From: Oscillospiraceae bacterium
GTDB taxonomy: Bacteria > Bacillota > Clostridia > Oscillospirales > UBA929
DNA: 6,321 bases
Assembly: GCA_009777435.1 (NCBI GenBank)
Contig: WRLW01000092.1
Location: forward strand, 1-6,321
Direction: 5' to 3'
Part shown: piece after piece, positions 1 to 4,326 of the stretch
Position numbering within the stretch: position 1 is the first letter of the stretch
Layout of the letters: the number at the start of each line of letters is the position of its first letter
Notes under the pieces: generated by a model
Told to the model about the DNA's origin: nothing
The model's input: only the letters and a program-made list of their open reading frames with translations
Database searches by the model: none
Position numbers and translations under genes: made by a program

Positions 1-2
1 AG

Positions 3-101
3 GAGGTGGCGGATATTATGGGCATATCGCAGTCGTATATATCACGGCTCGAAAAAAAGATTATCTCAAGGCTCAGGCGCGATATCTCACGGCTGATTTA
101 G
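3..101 (+). CDS. sigE: RNA polymerase sporulation sigma factor SigE, C-terminal fragment
   Basis: Only the last 32 codons and the TAG stop are in the window; the 5' part lies to the left. The visible residues hold the recognition helix of sigma region 4.2, reading ADIMGISQSYISRLEKK and then a basic tail ending in SRLI. In this family region 4.2 contacts the -35 promoter element. The ISQSYISRLEK stretch matches what I recall of the mother-cell factor SigE more closely than SigG, SigF or SigK, which differ around the SQ-x-x-SRLEK core. SigE is made as an inactive precursor and directs early mother-cell transcription during sporulation. No sigG-like frame follows on the plus strand, although sigG often sits directly downstream of sigE. 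Identity as a sporulation sigma factor is firm; the E subtype rests on a short fragment. Confidence 0.85.
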   Translation, partial: EVADIMGISQSYISRLEKKIISRLRRDISRLI

Positions 102-124
102 CGCCCGCCCCTTGTTCACGGCGC

Positions 125-157
125 AAAAAACCGCCGGTTCCATTAAAGGAACCGGCC
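125..157 (-). terminator. Intrinsic terminator of the minus-strand unit, possibly bidirectional
   Basis: A perfect 9-bp stem (GCCGGTTCC at 133-141, GGAACCGGC at 148-156) closes a 6-nt loop. Read on the minus strand, the stem is followed by GG and a run of six T (130-125), the classical form. It lies 47 nt after the stop of the 28-aa microprotein. Read on the plus strand, the stem is followed only by CGTCTTT, so it may also stop sigE transcripts, but less well. Confidence 0.85.
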
Positions 158-203
158 GTCTTTGGCAGTGTGCGGGAAGCTTAGCTCTCCGTGATGTCCC
201 GAA

Positions 204-290
204 TCAATCGCAGCAGCAACACAGCACGATTATGATGATCAGGATAATCCAAATGCACCAGTTATCTTCAAACCCTCTGAAGCAACCCAT
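204..290 (-). CDS. Cysteine-rich single-span membrane microprotein (28 aa)
   Basis: This very short frame encodes 28 residues. It begins MGCFRGFEDNWC, continues with a Trp-flanked run of nine aliphatic residues (IILIIIIVL, about residues 15-23), and ends CCCCD. The pattern is a short polar head with two Cys, one hydrophobic segment and a terminal Cys cluster, so it is probably membrane-inserted. A strong ribosome binding site (GGAGGTG, minus strand, 298-304) lies 7 nt before the ATG, and an intrinsic terminator follows the stop. No convincing sigma-A promoter lies directly upstream, so it is probably cotranscribed with the HTH gene whose stop is 92 nt away. I recall similar tiny isoleucine-rich, Cys-rich hypothetical proteins in clostridia, but know no function. 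Metal binding, lipidation or a sporulation-membrane role would be guesses. Confidence 0.75.
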   Translation of the reverse strand: MGCFRGFEDNWCIWIILIIIIVLCCCCD

Positions 291-297
291 TACCGTT

Positions 298-304
298 CAC
301 CTCC
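298..304 (-). promoter_or_regulatory. Ribosome binding site of the 28-aa microprotein
   Basis: The minus strand reads GGAGGTG, a near-perfect anti-16S match, followed by a 7-nt spacer and the ATG at 290. This site is the main argument that the short frame is translated. Confidence 0.8.
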
Positions 305-382
305 AAATGGTACTGTACACCATAATATGGCGGAGGCGGCGGCAGGGTTCCTGAGAGCCTGGGCATTACCGCGAATAGGGTA

Positions 383-1081
383 TTAGGAGAGCAGGCAGTA
401 TTTTACCACGTCGCACAGCTTTTGCGCTTCGCCGCCTATTCTGGCGCGAAGGAAAAGCGCGGTGAGCAGATGCGTGGCGCTCTCAAGGTCAAGCGACTCG
501 ACTGCTTTGCGCATTTGCGGCGTGATATTGATGGTGAACGATTCCGAGGACACGACCTGCGGTTTCTCGGCCGCAATGGGTTTCTCGGCCGCAACGGGCT
601 TCGCCTTCGGGGCGGCCTTCGGGGCTTTGGGCGCTTTCGGGGCTTTGGCGGCCTTCGGAGCGGCCTTCGGGGCCTTGGGGGCCGCTTTTTTTGCTTTTAC
701 CTTGGGCTCTTTAGGAGCTTTGGGTGCTTTGGGTGCTTTGGGCGCGGCGGCGGCGCCGAACAGCTTTGCGTAACCGAGCGGCGTTAAGAAGTTCGCCAAA
801 GCTTCATCGGTACATTCGCCCTTTTCGTCGCTGACCCCGGCCAGCCACTCAGGAGACACGTTGAACACCTGCGCCAGCGGCACAATGATCTTGGCCGACG
901 CGTTTCCGGTGCGTTCGGCGCGGTAGAGGGAATTGCGGTTTTGACCGGAGAGATCGACGACGGCTTGCTTCTGAGCGCGCTTGGCCGGCTCGTAGACTTC
1001 CTTGATCCTGTCCTTGGTTTTAGCGGCGTCGCGGCTCACGTTGACTTGCTTGAGCTGCTTGATATCTGCGGCATTAAGCAT
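383..1081 (-). CDS. XRE-type helix-turn-helix protein with histone H1-like Lys/Ala/Pro linker
   Basis: The 232-aa protein has three parts. Residues about 1-90 carry a helix-turn-helix of the Cro/CI kind, with SGQNRNSLYRAERTGN as probable recognition region and AQVFNVSPEWLAG as the usual closing helix. Residues about 110-174 are low-complexity Ala/Pro/Lys (AAPK, APK and AEKP units, 19 Lys against 3 Glu), resembling histone H1 tails and bacterial H1-like tails such as AlgP. Residues about 181-232 form a separate, probably helical C-terminal segment beginning FTINITPQM. The frame is open upstream to an ATG at 1156, but that codon lies within the promoter. The ATG at 1081 has AAAAGGG 8 nt upstream and is preferred. 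The protein is likely a DNA-binding regulator or nucleoid-associated factor; target and function are unknown. It probably forms a transcription unit with the downstream microprotein. Confidence 0.88.
   Translation of the reverse strand: MLNAADIKQLKQVNVSRDAAKTKDRIKEVYEPAKRAQKQAVVDLSGQNRNSLYRAERTGNASAKIIVPLAQVFNVSPEWLAGVSDEKGECTDEALANFLTPLGYAKLFGAAAAPKAPKAPKAPKEPKVKAKKAAPKAPKAAPKAAKAPKAPKAPKAAPKAKPVAAEKPIAAEKPQVVSSESFTINITPQMRKAVESLDLESATHLLTALFLRARIGGEAQKLCDVVKYCLLS
560..754 (-). repeat. Low-complexity APK-coding tract
   Basis: This stretch encodes the Lys/Ala/Pro linker of the HTH protein. It is built from degenerate 9- and 12-bp units. The clearest is a 9-bp tandem of three copies at 715-741 (gagctttgg, gtgctttgg, gtgctttgg on the plus strand). 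Most copies differ at the third codon position, which suggests selection on the protein rather than recent expansion. The three-copy part could still slip and change length between strains. Confidence 0.8.
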
Positions 1082-1089
1082 GGTACACA

Positions 1090-1096
1090 CCCTTTT
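1090..1096 (-). promoter_or_regulatory. Ribosome binding site fixing the start of the HTH gene
   Basis: The minus strand reads AAAAGGG, 8 nt before the ATG at 1081. The match is moderate, but together with the promoter position it rules out the upstream in-frame ATG at 1156. Confidence 0.6.
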
Positions 1097-1104
1097 CAAT
1101 AATA

Positions 1105-1167
1105 ATACAAAACCAAACGTTAAAGCGATTATATGCGCTCGCCCACATATTGTCAATAGTTTTGTAT
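1105..1167. promoter_or_regulatory. Inverted repeat arms bracketing the HTH promoter, candidate operator
   Basis: ATACAAAAC at 1105-1113 and its exact reverse complement GTTTTGTAT at 1159-1167 lie on either side of the -35/-10 region. Arm centres are 54 bp apart, close to five helical turns. Allowing mismatches, similarity extends to about 12 of 15 positions. I saw no further copy in the window. Such placement suits a dimeric repressor, perhaps the HTH protein itself, but binding is inferred only. Confidence 0.45.
1128..1156 (-). promoter_or_regulatory. Consensus sigma-A promoter of the HTH gene
   Basis: The minus strand has TTGACA (1151-1156), a 17-bp spacer and TATAAT (1128-1133), a full match to the vegetative consensus. 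Transcription should start near 1121, leaving a 5' leader of about 40 nt before the ATG at 1081. So perfect a core suggests strong expression unless a repressor covers it. It lies in the 128-bp gap after the citrate synthase gene, where I saw no convincing terminator. Confidence 0.85.
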
Positions 1168-1209
1168 CATATTTTTGCGTGAAAATCGCGAACCGCGTAA
1201 ATTCTTTTG

Positions 1210-2595
1210 TTATTCACTGCGGCTTTCGCGCAAGGTAAGCAGCTCGTGCAGGTGCAAATGCACCTGATTCTCAAGCTCGGCGTCGCCGATAACCGTGTTG
1301 CGGCCGGTGGCGTATTCGGCGTCAACCCACTCTCTTATCCTTACGACGCGCGGGTCGCGCTTGTCGATTTTGTCGGCGTCGGAGAGCGAATAATATGTGT
1401 TTATCCATGCCGCGATGCCGGCAAGACCCGAGGTGGAATCCACCACAACGATGGGCGGCCTGCCTAATATGTCGGTCGTATTGAAGATATTATATATCTC
1501 CTCGTCCTTCATCAGGCCGTCGGCGTGTATGCCGGCGCGCGTCGCGTTGAAGGCGCGTCCCACAAACGGCGTCCGCGGCGGTATCTCGTAGTTTAGGCTG
1601 TTTTCAAAATACTCGGCTATTTCCGTTATGACCTTTAGGTTCATGCCGCCGGTGTTGCCTTTGATCTGGCAATACTCTATTACCATCGCCTCCAGCGGCG
1701 TGTTGCCCGTACGCTCGCCTATGCCGAGCAGAGACGTGTTGACCGCGGCCGAGCCGTAAAGCCAAGCCGTCACGGCGTTGGGCACCGCGTTGTAGAAATC
1801 GTTGTGCCCGTGCCATTCGATCAGCTCGCTCGGCACGCCCGAATAGTTTGTCAGGCCGTACATGATTTGCTGTACGCTGCGCGGCAGCACGACGCCGGGG
1901 AGGGAAGTGCCTAACCCGAGCGTGTCGCAGGCCCGTATTTTGATAGGTATGCCCGACTCCTTGGAAAGCTCCATAAGCTTGGAGGCGAAGGGCAGCACGA
2001 AGCCGAAGAAATCCGCGCGCGTGATGTCCTCGAAGTGACAGCGCGGCCGCACGCCGGCTTCCAAGGCCGCGACGACCACCTTTAAGTAATTGGTGATGGC
2101 CTCGGAGCGCTTCCATTTCATCTTTTTGAATATGTGGTAGTCCGAGCATGAGACCAGTATGCCGGTTTCCTTTACGCCCATCTCCTTGACCAATTGGAAA
2201 TCCTCGACGCGCGCGCGTATCCACGAGGTTATCTCGGGGAACTGATAGCCCTTTTCCTGACAGCGCCGGACGGCCTCGCGGTTTTTCTCGGAATACAGAA
2301 AAAATTCACACTGCCGTATGATGCCGGCGCCGTTGTCCAATTTATGCAGGAAATCGAACAGATGACACACTTCCTCGACGGAGTAGGGCGAACGCGCCTG
2401 CTGGCCGTCGCGGAAGGTGGTGTCGGTAATATATATCTGCTCAGGCAGATTCATGGGTACAATCCGGTGGTTGAAAATCAGGCGCGGTATCTCATTGTAT
2501 GGGTACATATTACGAAACAGGTTCGGGTTTTCAAGCTCTGTGAAATGAAATCCGAATTCCAGCAGACCTGAGTTCCTGTTCAGGATAGGATCCAT
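1210..2595 (-). CDS. Probable Re-citrate synthase (HMGL/2-isopropylmalate synthase family)
   Basis: The 461-aa protein belongs to the HMGL-like family of Claisen-condensing TIM-barrel enzymes that join acetyl-CoA to a 2-oxo acid. Family motifs are intact: DTTFRDGQQ at about residues 58-66 (catalytic Arg and metal-binding Asp), WHGHND at 261-266 (metal-binding His pair), GERTGN at 293-298 and AGIHADG at 354-360. There is no long C-terminal LeuA regulatory domain, which argues against a leucine-inhibited isopropylmalate synthase. The N-terminal lead (NLFRNMYPYNEIPRLIF) and the RQCEFFLY segment match my memory of the Re-face-specific citrate synthases of anaerobes such as Clostridium kluyveri and Dehalococcoides. 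These make citrate from oxaloacetate and acetyl-CoA, often for glutamate synthesis. Homocitrate synthase is the main alternative. The start is set by AAGGAGG (2605-2611), 9 nt upstream. It has its own promoter, and no aconitase or isocitrate dehydrogenase gene is adjacent. Confidence 0.85.
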   Translation of the reverse strand: MDPILNRNSGLLEFGFHFTELENPNLFRNMYPYNEIPRLIFNHRIVPMNLPEQIYITDTTFRDGQQARSPYSVEEVCHLFDFLHKLDNGAGIIRQCEFFLYSEKNREAVRRCQEKGYQFPEITSWIRARVEDFQLVKEMGVKETGILVSCSDYHIFKKMKWKRSEAITNYLKVVVAALEAGVRPRCHFEDITRADFFGFVLPFASKLMELSKESGIPIKIRACDTLGLGTSLPGVVLPRSVQQIMYGLTNYSGVPSELIEWHGHNDFYNAVPNAVTAWLYGSAAVNTSLLGIGERTGNTPLEAMVIEYCQIKGNTGGMNLKVITEIAEYFENSLNYEIPPRTPFVGRAFNATRAGIHADGLMKDEEIYNIFNTTDILGRPPIVVVDSTSGLAGIAAWINTYYSLSDADKIDKRDPRVVRIREWVDAEYATGRNTVIGDAELENQVHLHLHELLTLRESRSE

Positions 2596-2604
2596 GAGCG
2601 TCGC

Positions 2605-2611
2605 CTCCTTA
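2605..2611 (-). promoter_or_regulatory. Ribosome binding site of the citrate synthase gene
   Basis: The minus strand reads AAGGAGG 9 nt before the ATG at 2595. It supports that start over the internal Met at residue 30, which would begin the better conserved part. Confidence 0.8.
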
Positions 2612-2640
2612 ATATAGTTTGGCTATGGGTGTAACTATAG

Positions 2641-2669
2641 ATTATATCTCTTGCGGGCCCAAAAAGCAA
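2641..2669 (-). promoter_or_regulatory. Sigma-A-type promoter of the citrate synthase gene
   Basis: The minus strand has TATAAT (2641-2646), a 17-bp spacer and TTGCTT (2664-2669). The -10 is perfect and the -35 keeps only TTG. The predicted start near 2634 gives a leader of about 38 nt containing the ribosome binding site. Confidence 0.7.
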
Positions 2670-2676
2670 ATCAAAA

Positions 2677-2688
2677 ATTGTTAACAAT
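2677..2688. promoter_or_regulatory. 12-bp perfect palindrome upstream of the citrate synthase promoter
   Basis: ATTGTTAACAAT is self-complementary and lies 7 bp upstream of the -35 element, with A-rich and T-rich flanks. The position suits an activator or repressor site. It resembles the half-sites of clostridial Rex operators (TTGTTAA...TTAACAA) but lacks the usual central spacer, so no regulator is assigned. Confidence 0.35.
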
Positions 2689-2918
2689 CTTTTACCGCTA
2701 AATTTCCCATCGTCCGTTAAGAGGCGCGGTGAGAATAACGATATACGCTTTGGTGGAGTATGAGGCTCCGCCGCGCCGGCTTCGCGGGAGGACGAAGAAC
2801 CCGGCGCCAACAATACCGCGGCAGGGAAAGGGCATGATGCCCGGAACGGAAGCGATTCCGTCATAGCCGCGCCGGAAACGGGCCGCGCCTTAAACAGGGC
2901 GCAAGCGTCCGTTGACAC
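2689..2918. other. GC-rich intergenic stretch with short hairpins, no supported gene
   Basis: Between the citrate synthase promoter and the ribosome binding site of the EF-hand-like gene I see no gene. It holds short inverted repeats: GGGCAT-G-ATGCCC at 2830-2842 and ACGGAA-GCGA-TTCCGT at 2846-2861, the latter with a GNRA-type tetraloop. A weak GCGCC...GGCGC pair lies near 2885-2902. No clear sigma-A promoter for the plus-strand gene was found, so it may use another sigma factor or a weak promoter. The hairpins could belong to a structured leader, but they match no riboswitch class I recognise. Confidence 0.4.
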
Positions 2919-2927
2919 AAGGAGGTG
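2919..2927 (+). promoter_or_regulatory. Ribosome binding site of the EF-hand-like gene
   Basis: AAGGAGGTG lies 5 nt before the ATG at 2933, an almost full anti-16S match that fixes the start. Confidence 0.85.
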
Positions 2928-2932
2928 TCTGA

Positions 2933-4111
2933 ATGATTATTGAATCCTCTATTACGGCCCTGCACGGCCAAAGCGCATACTCAAGAACCCGAACGGTCGA
3001 GAGCAATCTGTCCGCCATGCGCACGCAGCTTGGCTCCTCGCTGCGCGTGATAGACCGGGACAAGGTTTTGGAAGCCAGAGCGGAGCAAGCGCGCCGCATG
3101 TTTGAGCAGGATCGTCTAACCCTGTCGGAGGAGGGCTTCCAAAAGACGTGGGACGCCGAACGGCCCAACGCCGTCACAGGCCCCACATGGAGCGGAGATT
3201 GGCTCGACGAGGCAAAGAGGCTCATCATAAAGTCGATTTTGGAGCAGCTTGACCGGATGCGCAACGGCGGCGACGCCGGAAGCCTTCGGGAAAATCTCCA
3301 GCGCAGACTGGATAAGCTGGACGAACGCTTTCAAGCGTGGACGCGTTCGCAGATCTATAATTCCGGCGCTGCCGGACAGAACCGCCACGGAGCGCGGCAG
3401 AGTCCACTGGGACAAAACGGCCCCGTGCGCACGGCCCGCGCGGCGTCATTTGGCGCGTTGGTCGCCATTCTAAGCTCAACCTCGACGCTCAGCATCGAGA
3501 ACAGCATGAGCTTCAAGGCGGCGGCCAGCGTCAGGACGGCGGACGGCCGCGAGATAAATGTGGATCTCGAGCTGAACATGTCGCAGTCGTATTACGAGAA
3601 GAACGAGACCTATCTGACCGCCATGTTCTGCGATCCGCTGGTAATCAACTTCAACGCGGCGTCCGCGCGGCTTTCGTCCGAGAAGTTCGAGTTTGACCTG
3701 AACTGCGACGGCGAGCCGGATCAGATCTCAAAGCTGCTGGCCGGCAGCGGCTATCTGGCGGTTGACTGGGACGGCGGCGGCGAGGTCAGGGACGGCAGCC
3801 AGCTTTTCGGCACGCGCAACGGCGACGGATTCGCCGACCTCGCGCGATACGACGGCGACGGCAACGGCTGGATCGACGAGGCCGACGATATTTTCAGCAA
3901 GCTGCGCATCTGGATACACAACGACGACGGCTCCACCTCGCTGATAGGCTTGGGCGAAGCCGGTATAGGCGCTATTTTTCTGGGATACGCGAATACGGAC
4001 TACGCTTTGGGTTCGCTGGTCAATCCCGACGGCATGATACGCAGTACCGGCATGTTCCTGTTTGAAAACGGCGGCGCGGGAACCGTACAGCACATTGATT
4101 TGGCTATATAG
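2933..4111 (+). CDS. EF-hand-like Asp-loop protein of unknown function (392 aa)
   Basis: No signal peptide or membrane segment is visible, so the protein appears cytoplasmic or is exported by an unrecognised route. Residues about 40-140 are charged and helical, with possible coiled coil. Residues about 142-165 are a polar Gly/Asn/Gln-rich linker. From about 175 to the end lies a conserved domain I recall from hypothetical proteins of clostridia and deltaproteobacteria, with phrases such as DPLVINFN, GDGFADLARY and a C-terminal RSTGMFLFENG. It contains three Asp-rich loops: DLNCDGEPD (255-263), DWDGGGEVRDG (278-288) and DGDGNGWIDEAD (307-318). The third fits the canonical EF-hand/dockerin calcium loop. 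The second seems degenerate, with Gly where the family I remember has Asp. Calcium binding is inferred; the role is unknown. The gene stands alone, followed by hairpins. Confidence 0.85.
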   Translation: MIIESSITALHGQSAYSRTRTVESNLSAMRTQLGSSLRVIDRDKVLEARAEQARRMFEQDRLTLSEEGFQKTWDAERPNAVTGPTWSGDWLDEAKRLIIKSILEQLDRMRNGGDAGSLRENLQRRLDKLDERFQAWTRSQIYNSGAAGQNRHGARQSPLGQNGPVRTARAASFGALVAILSSTSTLSIENSMSFKAAASVRTADGREINVDLELNMSQSYYEKNETYLTAMFCDPLVINFNAASARLSSEKFEFDLNCDGEPDQISKLLAGSGYLAVDWDGGGEVRDGSQLFGTRNGDGFADLARYDGDGNGWIDEADDIFSKLRIWIHNDDGSTSLIGLGEAGIGAIFLGYANTDYALGSLVNPDGMIRSTGMFLFENGGAGTVQHIDLAI

Positions 4112-4123
4112 CCGCAACGCGAA

Positions 4124-4146
4124 GTAATAATCATATCGATTATTAC
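4124..4146. repeat. AT-rich perfect inverted repeat after the EF-hand-like gene
   Basis: GTAATAATC (4124-4132) and GATTATTAC (4138-4146) form a perfect 9-bp stem around a 5-nt loop, 13 nt after the stop codon. There is no T run after it and the stem is AT-rich, so it is not a standard terminator. It could stabilise the 3' end of the mRNA or be a protein-binding site. Confidence 0.5.
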
Positions 4147-4218
4147 ATATAGTCATCAGGCATCGGCAGGCTCCTCCCCGCTCAGCGCGGCCGGCCGGCG
4201 CTTAGAATATCGGTAAAA

Positions 4219-4258
4219 CCGAGCCGCCCCATGCCGCAATCGCGGCGGGGCGGCTCGG
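4219..4258 (+). terminator. Long GC-rich hairpin, terminator of the EF-hand-like gene
   Basis: CCGAGCCGCCCC (4219-4230) pairs with GGGGCGGCTCGG (4247-4258). Inside, GCCGC (4233-4237) pairs with GCGGC (4242-4246) around AATC, giving a 17-bp stem with a 2-nt bulge. On the plus strand it is followed by ATATTGTT, a poor U tract; on the minus strand by TTTTACC. It probably stops readthrough into rarA and may act in both directions. The start of a longer in-frame reading of rarA falls inside this hairpin, one reason to reject that start. Confidence 0.65.
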
Positions 4259-4264
4259 ATATTG

Positions 4265-4293
4265 TTGCATTGGCCTTAAAAACGCGCTATACT
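4265..4293 (+). promoter_or_regulatory. Sigma-A-type promoter of rarA/mgsA
   Basis: TTGCAT (4265-4270), a 17-bp spacer and TATACT (4288-4293) lie just after the terminator hairpin. The -10 matches five of six positions; the -35 keeps only TTG. The predicted start near 4300 leaves a short leader containing GGGAGG (4310-4315) before the ATG at 4327. Confidence 0.65.
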
Positions 4294-4326
4294 GTGGGTG
4301 ATTCTAAGCGGGAGGCGGTGACGGCG

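Noticed and set aside
268..366. Minus-strand 32-codon frame beginning MPRLSG with a PPPPPYYG motif, overlapping the microprotein start by 23 bp
   Set aside because: No ribosome binding site before its ATG. The proline run comes from a GC-rich CCG/CCT stretch, and its end overlaps a better supported gene in another frame. It might be a coupling leader, but nothing supports it directly.
560..754. Possible CRISPR or mobile repeat in the repetitive stretch
   Set aside because: The units are contiguous, in frame, degenerate at third positions and encode a protein linker; there are no spacers.
422..787. Plus-strand Gly/Arg/Phe-rich frames opposite the HTH gene, including the Ala/Gly/Phe-rich one at 462-773
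   Set aside because: They are the antisense readings of the APK-coding tract; their low complexity is a mirror of that repeat, and the minus strand has the promoter, start and domains.
1082..1156. 25-residue N-terminal extension of the HTH protein from an ATG at 1156
   Set aside because: The extension would be encoded by the promoter itself (-35 at 1151-1156, -10 at 1128-1133), so the codons are upstream of the transcript start.
1179..1209. Small CGCG-GTT-CGCG stem followed by ATTTT after the citrate synthase stop, as a terminator
   Set aside because: Only a 4-bp stem with a short, interrupted T stretch; too weak to call.
1604..2224. 206-codon Arg-rich frame inside the citrate synthase gene, and similar long frames at 4287-5069 and 5529-6167
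   Set aside because: They are off-frame or antisense readings of GC-rich genes, with the Arg/Ala/Ser-rich composition expected of shadows.
2729..2866. GTG-started 45-aa plus-strand frame in the intergenic region
   Set aside because: Only a weak AAGAGG lies near a rare start codon, the composition is basic and GC-driven, no known motif is present, and it covers the hairpins.
2912..2917. TTGACA just before the EF-hand-like gene
   Set aside because: It sits almost on top of the ribosome binding site, and no -10 could fit upstream of the start codon.
2580..2918. 112-codon minus-strand frame across the intergenic region
   Set aside because: It contains the citrate synthase promoter and ribosome binding site, is Arg/Ser-rich and has no family resemblance.
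4231..4326. 32-residue N-terminal extension of RarA
   Set aside because: It begins inside a terminator-like hairpin, spans the promoter and resembles no RarA N-terminus.
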